Source: Paroceanicella profunda (GTDB lineage Bacteria; Pseudomonadota; Alphaproteobacteria; Rhodobacterales; Rhodobacteraceae). Taken from it: a stretch of 64,000 nucleotides of DNA. The position numbers and the translations under genes were made by a program. Of the stretch, positions 26,365 through 35,155 are shown in pieces; the first letter of the stretch is position 1; each line of letters opens with the position of its first letter. The notes below the pieces were generated by a model, which saw nothing but the letters and a program-made list of their open reading frames with translations, had not been told where the DNA came from and made no database searches. The stretch lies in assembly GCF_005887635.2 (NCBI RefSeq), contig NZ_CP040818.1:620001-684000 (forward strand). The letters are read 5' to 3'.

Positions 26365-28013
26365 ATGGCGCGTGGCATCACACTTGTCGGCGGAAGCCGG
26401 AACGATACGCTGGTCGGCGGAAATGACGACGACAGCATCTGGGGCTGGGGGGGAAACGACGTTCTCACCGGCAAGCAAGGCGACGACATCCTCGTCGCCG
26501 GCTTCGGAAACGACATCCTGTTCGGCGGGGCCGGGGATGACCTGCTGTACGGCGATGCAGGGCTGGACACGATCTACGGAGGCGACGGCGATGACGTGCT
26601 CCTCGGCGGCCCGGGCGGCGATGCGCTCTACGGCGATGCCGGAAACGATATCTTCGTCGGCTACGAAACATACGGGGTCGGCCCGAACACCATCGACGGC
26701 GGGGCAGGCTTCGACGTGCTCTCCTGGCAGGACGCCGTGGAAAGCCTCGCCTTCCGGGTCGATCTCGGGGCCGGCCTGCTCTCATCGGCCCGCGCACCCG
26801 CGACAGCTTCACCGGCATCGAGGCGGTGGTCGGCACGTTCGGAGACGACGTGTTCATCGGCGGCACCGATCTCAGCGTCTTCTACGGCGGCGGCGGCGAC
26901 AGCTACTTCTACGCCGACGAGGAGCGCAGCCCCTACCACGACCCCGACACGGCGGACTTCTCCGCCGTAACCACCTCGCTGCGCTATGATCCGAGCCGGG
27001 ATTACATCCGCATCGCCGGCCATGCCGGCGCCATGGTGATGGAAGGCATCGACGCGGTCATCGGCTCGGCCACCGGGCGGAACCACTACACCACGACCGG
27101 CACCTCCTCGGAGTTCTACGGCGGCGCGGCGGCTGACCTCTTCGTTACCCGCCAGGCATCGAGCACGCTGTTCGGCGGGGCGGGCGACGACCGGTTCATC
27201 AGTCGCGACATCGGGATCAGCGCCCTCCACGGCGGTGCCGGCGACGATTACTTCCGCGTGGATCGCGGCACGCATGCGCTCGTTTACGGAGGCATCGGGG
27301 ACGATCGCGTGGTCAGGTCGCTGCGCAACCTGGATGCCGATCTCGGCGGCGACGGAGATGACGGCCTGCGGCTCGGTGGCGCCGAGGCGGCACCGGCCTT
27401 CCTTGCCGGCGGTGACGGCGACGACCAGCTGCGGCTCGACTGGGGCGAGGTGCACGGCCAGGCCGGAGATGACCGGATCATCGGCGGCAGCGGCCCGCTC
27501 TACGGCGAGATCGGCAATGACCGCATCGTGGGCACAGGCCATATCTACGGCGGCGCCGGCAACGACACTCTCGAGACGCCCTGGCGCTCGCAGCAGCAGG
27601 AGCTCGGCCTCACCGCCTGGCTCTACGGTGGCAGCGGCAACGACACGCTGCTCAACGCGGGCCACCAGTACGGGGGCGCGGGCAACGACTACCTGACCCT
27701 GCGCATCGACGGCACCTATGCCGAGGGCGGCACCGGGGCCGACCGGTTCGAGATCTACGTCGACGCGGGCGCCGCCACAGCCGCCATCACCATCGGGGAT
27801 TTCGACGCGGGCGCGGACAGCCTGCGGCTGCGCGGTGACCACGGCACGCCCTGGCGCGTCACCTCCTTCGACGAGGCGCAGTCGACAGAACAGGTCGGCG
27901 ATGACACGGTGATCCGCTTCCGCGCCCCGGACGGCTATGCCCAGCCCGGTGGCATGGTCCTCACCCTGCAGGATTTCGACATGTCCCTGCTGAGCGACGA
28001 CCTGCTCGCCTGA
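26365..28013 (+). pseudogene. RTX (hemolysin-type calcium-binding repeat) protein, frameshifted
   Basis: This is a secreted-type repeat protein of about 550 residues if read through a frameshift. Residues 1-100 contain nonapeptide RTX repeats (GGSRNDTLVGGNDDD, GGNDVLTGKQGDDIL, GGAGDDLLYGDAGLDTIYGGDGDD) that bind Ca2+ as a beta-roll. A second repeat block follows. The C-terminus LTLQDFDMSLLSDDLLA resembles type I secretion signals of alphaproteobacterial RTX proteins. No enzymatic domain is seen. The frame breaks near 26787: inserting one G into the GG there restores LGAGLLSSGPRTRDSFTGIEAVVGTFGDD continuity. The first frame otherwise ends at 26970, and the second is open from upstream of 26826 to 28013. 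A real mutation, slippage or a sequencing error are all possible. Confidence 0.75.
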
Positions 28014-28076
28014 GCGGAGCGCACGCGCCTTTCGGCGCGGTGAAGCCGGGTGCCCGCCGGGCCCCGGAGGGGGCGC

Positions 28077-28112
28077 GGCGAGCGCCGAGCGGGGGCTCGA
28101 TGCCCCCCGAGG
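28077..28112 (+). repeat. Dispersed 36-bp palindromic repeat, copy 2
   Basis: It is identical over 36 bp to the reverse complement of 5088-5123. It contains the hairpin core GGGGGCTCGATGCCCCCC. It lies in the 117-bp gap between the convergent RTX and SPFH genes. Confidence 0.75.
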
Positions 28113-28130
28113 GGCTGTCCCCGGCCGGGC

Positions 28131-29075
28131 TCAGCGCTCCGGCGTGCCGTCCCAGGGCCGCGGCGGCGGACCGGCGGGGCGCGGCGGCGCCTCCTCCGCT
28201 CCGGCCAGCATCCCCATTGTCGCCCCGCCGGCCGAGGCGGCGGAGCCGGTCACGAACACCACCTTGCCGCCGGCCTCGGCGGCGGCGGTCACCGCTTCCA
28301 TCTCGTTGATCGAGATGAAGAACTGCAGCCCGGCTTCCGGCCCCAGCCCGGTCTCGCCGCTGAACAGCTTCAGCGCCTCGGCATTGCCCTCGGCCACCGT
28401 CTTGCGGAAGCGGGCGTAGGCCTCGCCCTTGATCTGCAGCGCCTCGCCGTCGGCATTGGCGCGGGCGACCATGCGGATGCGCTCCGCCTCGCCTTCATTG
28501 GTCGCCGCCTCGCGCAGCCGTTCGGAGGAGATCACCCGGTCGAAGGCCGCGCGCAGCTCCGCGGAGGGCTGCGGGTCGTCCACCAGCACGTTCTCGATAT
28601 GATAGCCGAAGCCGGACATCCGCTCGGTCAGGGTCGCCTCGATCTCGGTCTCGAAGAAGTCGCGCGAGCGGAACAGCGCGTCGAAGGGCTGCGAGGAGGC
28701 CGAGGAGCGCACCTGGTTGACCACGTAGGAGCGGATCTGGTCGGCGGGGTATTCCAGCAGGTAGTAGGCGTCGCGTTCCGCGCCCTGCTTCACCCGGTAC
28801 TGCACCCGGATGGGCACCACGACGAAGGCGTTGTCGGAGCTCTTCACCTCCACCTCCTCGCCGATCTCGCGCAGCTTGGTGGAGAAATTCGCCGTGGCGT
28901 GCTGGATCGGCCAGGGCAGCTTGAACGAGAGGCCGGCCTTCCGCACGCTGGAGAACCTGCCGAATGTCTCGATCATGCGCACGTGCCGCTCCCGGGTGAT
29001 GACGATCATCGATGCGGCGAGGGCCAGCACGGCGCCCCCCGCGAGGATCAGGACGGCGAGGTTTTCGGCGAGCAT
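28131..29075 (-). CDS. SPFH/band 7 (HflC/stomatin-like) membrane protein
   Basis: This 314-residue protein has one N-terminal membrane helix (LAVLILAGGAVLALAASMIVIT) followed by an SPFH domain (VRMIETFGRFSSVRKAGLSFKLPWPIQ, VKSSDNAFVVVPIRVQYRVK). A long charged helical region comes next (ISSERLREAATNEGEAERIRMVARANADGEAL). Such proteins form ring scaffolds in the inner membrane and, in the HflK/C case, modulate FtsH. No NfeD partner is adjacent. The C-terminus is Pro/Gly-rich. ATG 29075 has AAAGGG upstream; the longer open frame contains only low-complexity sequence. It follows mscS-like on the same strand after a 363-bp gap. Confidence 0.87.
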   Translation of the reverse strand: MLAENLAVLILAGGAVLALAASMIVITRERHVRMIETFGRFSSVRKAGLSFKLPWPIQHATANFSTKLREIGEEVEVKSSDNAFVVVPIRVQYRVKQGAERDAYYLLEYPADQIRSYVVNQVRSSASSQPFDALFRSRDFFETEIEATLTERMSGFGYHIENVLVDDPQPSAELRAAFDRVISSERLREAATNEGEAERIRMVARANADGEALQIKGEAYARFRKTVAEGNAEALKLFSGETGLGPEAGLQFFISINEMEAVTAAAEAGGKVVFVTGSAASAGGATMGMLAGAEEAPPRPAGPPPRPWDGTPER

Positions 29076-29438
29076 GACACGGCCCTTTCTGCGACGGGAA
29101 AGCCTGGGGCCCGGATCATCGCGGTGCGGCCCGTGCGGCGCAACCTCGAAGCCGAGGACGCCTCTGCCCCCGGGGCGCCCGGCCGAGGCCGCGGAGCCGC
29201 CGGTCGCCGGGGCCGCCCGCCCCCGAAGCCGCGGAACCACCCGATGCCAGGGCTGCCCCCGGGCCCGCGGAACCACCGGGCGTCCCCCCGCCCGACGTCG
29301 CTGAGCCACCCGCCGCCGCGACGGCTTGCACGACGGTTCCGGGGCGGGACGGGCCCTCCGGCGGTTCGGCCGGAGGGGCGGCGGCCTCTCCCGGGGCGGC
29401 CTGCCCTAGCCGGTCCCGCGGGGGGCGGCGCGGGCGGC
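29076..29438. other. Low-complexity intergenic region with imperfect repeats
   Basis: No gene is supported here. Four diverged copies of GCGGAACCACC-like sequence occur at 29191, 29231, 29267 and 29300. They give Gly/Ser-rich frames on the minus strand, but no start, ribosome binding site or conserved domain is seen. The promoter of the SPFH gene should lie at the left end. Confidence 0.5.
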
Positions 29439-31946
29439 TCAGCGCGCCTCGGCCAGGGAGGCGCTGCTGTCGGGGTCCTCCGGGTCGATCACACGGCGGG
29501 CGCCGGCGGCGGCGGCCTGCTTCTCCGCATCGGTGAGAACCCGGTCTCCCACCCGGTCGGGGATGTGAACGGTCACCTCGCGGTGGGCGAACTTGATGCC
29601 GTTTTCGGCGAACACCTCGCGGATACGCTGGTAGACCAGCTTGCGCGTGGTCCACTGGTCGCCCGGGCGGGTCATGAACTTCACCCGCACGATCATCGCG
29701 CTGTCCTCCATCATGTAGACGCCCTGGCTCTTGAGCGGCTGCACGAACTTGCGGCCCTCCAGCGGATGCTCCAGCAGCTCCTGGCCCAGTTTCTTGATCA
29801 CCTTGCGCAGCTTGTCCACGTCGGTGTCATAGGTCAGGCGCAGCGGCAGTTTCATCATCACCCAGTCGCGCGAGTAGTTGGTGAGGTGGCGGATCTCGCC
29901 GAAGGGGATGGTGTTGAGCGCGCCCAGGTGGTGGCGCAGCTGGAAGGAGCGGAGCGAGATCTTCTCCACCGTGCCCTTCACCTCGCCCACGTCGATGTAC
30001 TCGCCCTTGCGGAAGGCGTCGTCGAGCAGGAAGAACATGCCCGAGAGGATGTCGCGCACCAGCGTCTGGCTGCCGAAGCCGATGGCAAGGCCCACCACGC
30101 CGGCACCGGCGAAGAGCGGCGCCACGTTCACCCCGAGCTGTGCCGCCACGATCAGCGCCACGGCGGCGAAGACGGTGATCAGCACGAAGCTGCGCACCAG
30201 CGGCAGCAGCGTGCCGAGCCGGCTGACGGCGCCCGCGGCCCCGCCTTCGTCGCCCGGCTCCGCGGGCATGTCGTAGACGCCCTCCTCGCGGATCCGCCTG
30301 TCCATCCAGATGCGCACGGCGTGAAAGAACACGTAGCCGAGGAAGACGGTGTCGATGATGTCCCCGGTAAGGTTCCAGAACGACCCCTCGTCCATGATCT
30401 CCGGGCCCACCCACAGCCGCACCAGCAGCCAGGCGGAGATGCCGAGCGCGAGCAGCGAGGCCGCCCGGCGGGCGAGGTCCTCGAAGCTGTTCAGCCCGTG
30501 GCGCGGGCCCGGCACGACCTCCTCGGGGAACGGGCGGTGCAGCACCGTGCCGCCGCCCTCCTCGTCGCCGTCGCCGTCCATGTCGCTCTCGTCGCCCTCC
30601 CAGGCGGCGGTGGCCGTGTCCTCGGCCTCGCGCGCGGCGGCGGCCCGGCGCGCCTCCGCGGCGGCACGGTTGATGCGCGCGACGCGGCGGGTGTGCACGA
30701 AGACCCGCTCCACCGCGAACATGATGATCGCGTAGACGATGAGCGAGATCAGGAACACCCAGAAGCCGGAGACGATGCCCGGCACGCCCGGCAGGCCCAT
30801 CACCTCGCGGTAACTCGCCATCGCCCAGGAGAACACGAGGTAGAGCACCGCCGCCGGCGCCCAGAGCCGTGAGGCGATGACCACCAGCCAGGCGGCTTCC
30901 CGCCGCGGCCGGCCGGCGAGGATGGCCTCCGACACCGCGTCGCGGTTGCTCACCAGCATCACGATCAGCACCAGGGTGCTGATCACCCCGAAGCTCACCC
31001 GCACCAGGCTCAGCGCCTCCGCGCTCACCCCCACCAGCTCGAGCCAGAGCTGGATGCCGGTGAGCCCCACCACCACCCAGGTGACGCCCGACAGCCAGTA
31101 GTACATCCGGATGGCCTGCGCGTCGGAGAGCCGGGGAATGCGGTACCGCGGCAGGTAGGGCGAGACGATCATCCGCCAGGTGGTGTCCACCGCCACGATC
31201 ACCGCGTAGGAGCCGAGCAGCACCAGCGCGGTGCGCAAGGTGACATGCTGCCGGTCGAAGAAGAACACGCCGAGCCCGATCGTCACCATCAGGGTGATGA
31301 GCAGCGCCACCAGCGTGAGCCCGAGCCGCAGCGCCAGCACCGGCAGCTTCTCCACGATGCCGTCCGGGTCCGGCCGTTGCACGCTCACCATGATCGGGCG
31401 GGCCACGTAGGCGGCATAGAGGGAGGTGACCGCGCGTCCGATGATCAGCAGGATGGCGATGAACACCGCCACGGCGACGAAGAACAGCGGGTCGCCGCCC
31501 GGCGCGGCGGAGCGGATGGCGCGCAGGATCTCGCTGCCGGCCCCGGGCGCCGCGGAGAGCACCCGCTCCGCGCGCTGGCGGAACACGTCCACCCGCTCGG
31601 ACGCCACGTCGATCATCGCGCCGGCATCGCTGCCGCTGATCCGGCCATAGGCCTCCAGCGAGGAGGAGCGCAGGGCGCCCCCGTCCGCCGCCGGCAGGCC
31701 CGCGCCTCCCCCGGCCTGCGCGGGGGCAAGCGCGGCCGGCGGGGCGCCCTGCGCCCCACCCTGCGGCCGCGGCGCGGGGGCGGTGCCCGGGGCAGGCGTG
31801 TCCGCGGAGGTGGTCGGGCCGAGCGCGCGATACCCCCCGGCCGCATCGGGGGCCCCGCCCTGCTGCGCCGTTGCCGCGCCGGCTGCCGCCAGCGCCGCCC
31901 ACAGGCCCACCAGCACCACAAGGACCACCCCGTGCAGGAACTTCAT
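29439..31946 (-). CDS. MscS-family mechanosensitive channel with signal peptide
   Basis: The 835-residue channel protein has a cleavable signal peptide (MKFLHGVVLVVLVGLWAALAAAGAATA), a periplasmic Pro/Gly/Ala-rich stretch and about ten membrane helices. The MscS pore and beta domain begin near residue 613 (GAGVVGLAIGFGSQTLVRDILSG, then YIDVGEVKGTVEKISLRSFQLRHH and NTIPFGEI). The size and N-terminal helices place it with large MscK/YnaI/MscM-type channels that release solutes upon osmotic downshock. A charged Asp/Glu/Gly-rich linker (ESDMDGDGDEEGGG) lies mid-protein. ATG 31946 gives the signal peptide start. Confidence 0.9.
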   Translation of the reverse strand: MKFLHGVVLVVLVGLWAALAAAGAATAQQGGAPDAAGGYRALGPTTSADTPAPGTAPAPRPQGGAQGAPPAALAPAQAGGGAGLPAADGGALRSSSLEAYGRISGSDAGAMIDVASERVDVFRQRAERVLSAAPGAGSEILRAIRSAAPGGDPLFFVAVAVFIAILLIIGRAVTSLYAAYVARPIMVSVQRPDPDGIVEKLPVLALRLGLTLVALLITLMVTIGLGVFFFDRQHVTLRTALVLLGSYAVIVAVDTTWRMIVSPYLPRYRIPRLSDAQAIRMYYWLSGVTWVVVGLTGIQLWLELVGVSAEALSLVRVSFGVISTLVLIVMLVSNRDAVSEAILAGRPRREAAWLVVIASRLWAPAAVLYLVFSWAMASYREVMGLPGVPGIVSGFWVFLISLIVYAIIMFAVERVFVHTRRVARINRAAAEARRAAAAREAEDTATAAWEGDESDMDGDGDEEGGGTVLHRPFPEEVVPGPRHGLNSFEDLARRAASLLALGISAWLLVRLWVGPEIMDEGSFWNLTGDIIDTVFLGYVFFHAVRIWMDRRIREEGVYDMPAEPGDEGGAAGAVSRLGTLLPLVRSFVLITVFAAVALIVAAQLGVNVAPLFAGAGVVGLAIGFGSQTLVRDILSGMFFLLDDAFRKGEYIDVGEVKGTVEKISLRSFQLRHHLGALNTIPFGEIRHLTNYSRDWVMMKLPLRLTYDTDVDKLRKVIKKLGQELLEHPLEGRKFVQPLKSQGVYMMEDSAMIVRVKFMTRPGDQWTTRKLVYQRIREVFAENGIKFAHREVTVHIPDRVGDRVLTDAEKQAAAAGARRVIDPEDPDSSASLAEAR

Positions 31947-32177
31947 GCCTTGCGACCCTTTCCTTTTCCGCGCCCCGGCCCAACATGGTCCGGAGCGTTC
32001 CTGGTGAGGAATACAGCGGCCGGGGCACACAGGATAGGCAAACTGCCACAGTCTGCCCAGTACAGTCGCCTCCCGGGCGCGGATGCAGAAAATCGTTGCC
32101 TTGCGGGCACGCGCCCGGCATGACTCGGGCTCGGGGAGGCGTCGCCGCGCTTGTCGCTAAGGGGGACCGGAACGACC

Positions 32178-33413
32178 ATGGATGGATCGTCCGCACTGGC
32201 AAACGGTCGCGCGCCCGCCGCTCGACGCGTGTTGCTCTACAGCCATGACACGTTCGGGCTCGGCCATCTGCGCCGGTCGCGGACGATTGCACAGGCCCTG
32301 GTCGCCGATGACCCGGACCTGTCGGCGCTCATCGTCACCGGCTCGCCCATCGCCGGGCGGTTCGACTTCGCGGACCGGGTGGACCATGTCCGCCTGCCCG
32401 GCGTGGTGAAGCTGGCCGATGGCGAGTACGCCTCGCACAACCTGGGCATTCCGCTGCAGGAAACGGTGCGGCTGCGCTCCGAGATCATCTCGGCGACCGA
32501 CCACGCCTTCCACCCGGACCTGCTGATCGTGGACAAGGAGGCCTGGGGCTTCCGCAACGAGCTAGGCCCCACGCTGGAAGCCGCGCGCGCGCGCGGCGCA
32601 CGCATCGTGCTCGGCATCCGCGACGTGCTCGACGAGCCCGAGGCCCTGCGCGCCGAATGGCAGCGCAAGGGGCACATGGAGGCGATCCGGCGCTACTACG
32701 ACGAGATCTGGATCTACGGCCTGCCGGAGATCTGCCGCCCGCTGGAGGGGCTCGGCCTGCCCGCACGCTGGGAGGAGGAGGACCGCCTCGTCTACACCGG
32801 CTACCTGCGGCGCGAGCCGCCGGACTGGCCGGAGATCGGCACCCGCCCGTCCGACAAGCCCTACATCCTGGTGACCACCGGCGGCGGCGGCGACGGCACC
32901 TACCTGGTGGACTGGGTGCTGAAGGCCTATGAGCAGGACGCCGGGCTCGATATCCCCGCCGTGCTGGTCTACGGCCCGTTCATGGCGCCCGACAGCCGCA
33001 GCGCCTTCGACCGCCGCGCCGCGAAACTGGGCAACCGCATCCGCGTGCTCTCCTTCGACAGCCGGCTGGAACGCTGGCTCGCGGAGGCGCATGGCGTGGT
33101 GGCCATGGGCGGCTACAACACGTTCTGCGAGATCCTGACCCTCGACAAGCCGGCGGTGATCATGCCCCGGGTGAACCCGCGCGAGGAGCAGCTGATCCGC
33201 GCCACCGCCGCCGAGAAGCTGGGCCTGGTGCGCATGCTCTACGGCCCGCGGGACGGCGAGGGGCCCGAGGTGATGGCCGCCGCCATCCGCGGATTGCGCG
33301 ACCAGTCCCCCCCCGCGGCGCGGGCCCTGCCCGGCATGCTGGACGGGCTGGACATCGTCACCCGCCGCGTGCGCCTGCACCATGACCAGCCACTGGAGAG
33401 CAATACCCCTTGA
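32178..33413 (+). CDS. COG4671-like glycosyltransferase (MurG/GT28 fold)
   Basis: The 411-residue GT-B fold protein starts RRVLLYSHDTFGLGHLRRSRTIAQALV, where the Gly-Leu-Gly-His loop is the MurG-like acceptor loop. The C-terminal donor half has VTTGGGGDGTYLVDW, MGGYNTFCEILTLDKPAVIMPR and NPREEQLIRA, the GT28 C-terminal pattern. It is probably cytoplasmic or peripheral. It opens a five-gene operon of overlapping glycan genes, and the fifth gene is a shorter relative, so the two may act in successive steps. ATG 32178 is preceded by a G-rich site. Donor and acceptor are unknown. Confidence 0.8.
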   Translation: MDGSSALANGRAPAARRVLLYSHDTFGLGHLRRSRTIAQALVADDPDLSALIVTGSPIAGRFDFADRVDHVRLPGVVKLADGEYASHNLGIPLQETVRLRSEIISATDHAFHPDLLIVDKEAWGFRNELGPTLEAARARGARIVLGIRDVLDEPEALRAEWQRKGHMEAIRRYYDEIWIYGLPEICRPLEGLGLPARWEEEDRLVYTGYLRREPPDWPEIGTRPSDKPYILVTTGGGGDGTYLVDWVLKAYEQDAGLDIPAVLVYGPFMAPDSRSAFDRRAAKLGNRIRVLSFDSRLERWLAEAHGVVAMGGYNTFCEILTLDKPAVIMPRVNPREEQLIRATAAEKLGLVRMLYGPRDGEGPEVMAAAIRGLRDQSPPAARALPGMLDGLDIVTRRVRLHHDQPLESNTP

Positions 33414-35155
33414 TCCCCTCCCCAGGACCCCGGCTCGCGGTGGTGGTCAAAGGCTACCCCCGCCTGTCAGAGACGTTTGTCGCCCAGGAGCTGCTCGCCC
33501 TCCAGGAGGCCGGTTTCGACTTCGAGATCTGGTCGCTGCGCGCGCCCTATGACGACCGCGAACACCCGATCCACGCCCGCATCCGCGCGCCGCGGCGCTA
33601 TCTCTCGGAATACCTGCACGATGCGCCCCTGCGGGTGCTCGCCGCGCTGTGGCGGGCGCGCCGGCTGCCGGGCTTCGGCCGGGCGCTGGCGGACTGGCTG
33701 GGCGACCTGCGCCGCGACCCGACCCGCAACCGCGTGCGCCGCTTCGGCCAGGCGCTGGAACTGGCCACCGAGCTTCCCGCCGATATCGGCTTTCTCTACG
33801 TGCATTTCCTGCACACGCCGGCTTCCGTCACCCGCTACGCCGCCACGATGCGCGGGCTCGGCTGGGGCTTCTCCGCCCATGCGAAGGACATCTGGACCAT
33901 CCCGGAGCGCGAGAAGCGCGAGAAGCTCGCCTCCGCCCGATTCGGCGTGACCTGCACCGCCTCGGGCGCCGCCCATCTGCGCGCGCTGGCGCCAGACCCC
34001 GGGCGCCTCAGCCTCGTCTACCACGGGCTCGACCTGTCGCGTTTTCCCGATCCGCCGGAGCGCGGGGCCCGGCAGGGCCCGCTGAAGCTGCTCTCCGTCG
34101 GGCGGCTGGTGGCCAAGAAGGGCTATGACGACCTGCTGGAGGCGCTGGCCCTGCTGCCCCCGGAGACCGACTGGCACTTCACCCATATCGGCGGTGGCGA
34201 ACTGAAGGACACGCTGGCCGCGCGCGCCGCCGGTCTCGGCCTCGCGGACCGCATCACCTGGCTGGGCAAGCGCGACCAGGACGAGGTGGTGGCCGCGATG
34301 CGCGCCGCCGATCTTTTCGTGCTGCCCTCCAAGATCGCCGGCGACGGAGACCGCGACGGCCTGCCCAACGTGCTGATGGAGGCGGCGAGCCAGGGCCTGC
34401 CGATCCTCTCCACCGCCGTCTCCGCCATCCCCGAGTTCATCGAGGACGGCGTGCACGGCAGGTTGGTCCCCCCGGGAGACCCGCAGGCCCTGGCCGCCGC
34501 CCTCGCCGCAAGCGAAGCCTGCCCGCAGAACGCCAGCCGGATGGCCACGGCCGCCCGCCGGCGCCTCGTCGCGCAGTTCCGCATGGAGGCGGGCATCGAC
34601 ATCCTCGCCGCCCGGCTGCACGCCGCTCTGGGCACTGCCGGAACCGCGGCCGCCGGCGGAACGGAGGCCGGTGGAGCCGGGGGCGCCGGCGGAACAGCCG
34701 CTGCCGGACCGGCCGCCGGCACGGCAGCGCCCGGCACGGCAGCGCCCGGCACGGCAGCGCCCGGCACCCCTCCGTCTGGCAAACTGCCGTCCGGCAATCT
34801 ACCGTCCGGCACCTCTCCGTCCGGCACCATGCTGTCCGGCACCATGCTGTCCGGCCCCTCACGATCGGGCACCCGACCGTCCGACACCGTGCCGCCCGGC
34901 CCTCCACCGCCCGACCCACCACCGTCCGACACCACGCCGTCCGGACCCTCACCATCCGGCACCCGACCGTCCGGCACGACAGCCACAGGCGAAGCGACCG
35001 CCGGCTCCGGCCCGGCCGGCGGGCCGCCCCGGGCCCTCGCCCCGGCCGCCTCCGCCCCTGCCGGCCCGACACCCGCCGCGAACGCCCCCTGCGGCGCCTC
35101 GGGCTCCGCCGCCGCGACACCCGCACCACCCGGGGGCGAGCGGACCAGCGCATGA
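33410..35155 (+). CDS. GT4 glycosyltransferase with repetitive C-terminal tail
   Basis: Residues 1-408 form a GT-B glycosyltransferase of family 4. It begins LAVVVKGYPRLSETFVAQELLALQ, which resembles colanic-acid/exopolysaccharide transferases, and includes LLSVGRLVAKKGYDDLLEAL and GLPNVLMEAASQGLPILST. Residues 409-581 are a disordered tail, first Ala/Gly/Thr and then PSGT-type pentapeptides. The tail is encoded by 18 in-register 15-bp repeats at 34718-34987. The start is TTG 33410, overlapping the upstream stop as TTGA, with GGAGAG upstream. The stop overlaps the next gene by 4 bp. The tail is not part of the family and may be dispensable. Confidence 0.83.
   Translation: MIPSPGPRLAVVVKGYPRLSETFVAQELLALQEAGFDFEIWSLRAPYDDREHPIHARIRAPRRYLSEYLHDAPLRVLAALWRARRLPGFGRALADWLGDLRRDPTRNRVRRFGQALELATELPADIGFLYVHFLHTPASVTRYAATMRGLGWGFSAHAKDIWTIPEREKREKLASARFGVTCTASGAAHLRALAPDPGRLSLVYHGLDLSRFPDPPERGARQGPLKLLSVGRLVAKKGYDDLLEALALLPPETDWHFTHIGGGELKDTLAARAAGLGLADRITWLGKRDQDEVVAAMRAADLFVLPSKIAGDGDRDGLPNVLMEAASQGLPILSTAVSAIPEFIEDGVHGRLVPPGDPQALAAALAASEACPQNASRMATAARRRLVAQFRMEAGIDILAARLHAALGTAGTAAAGGTEAGGAGGAGGTAAAGPAAGTAAPGTAAPGTAAPGTPPSGKLPSGNLPSGTSPSGTMLSGTMLSGPSRSGTRPSDTVPPGPPPPDPPPSDTTPSGPSPSGTRPSGTTATGEATAGSGPAGGPPRALAPAASAPAGPTPAANAPCGASGSAAATPAPPGGERTSA
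34718..34987 (+). repeat. 15-bp minisatellite inside the GT4 gene (18 units)
   Basis: Eighteen units of exactly 15 bp, each starting GGC, GGA or GAC, run without a phase break. The first three are identical (GGCACGGCAGCGCCC), and two later units are identical (GGCACCATGCTGTCC). They encode GTAAP and then GT-x-PS-type pentapeptides. The multiple-of-three period keeps the frame open whatever the copy number. Confidence 0.9.

Noticed and set aside
24202..26478. 758-codon open frame on the minus strand
   Set aside because: It is antisense to sat-cysC, which has all catalytic motifs; the shadow arises from high GC codon bias.
26826..28013. Independent second RTX gene starting at GTG 26826
   Set aside because: The frame is open upstream and joins the first part after one inserted G; there is no ribosome site at 26826.
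28050..30872. 940-codon plus-strand frame
   Set aside because: It runs antisense to the SPFH and MscS genes and reads through low-complexity intergenic DNA; no start site or domain.
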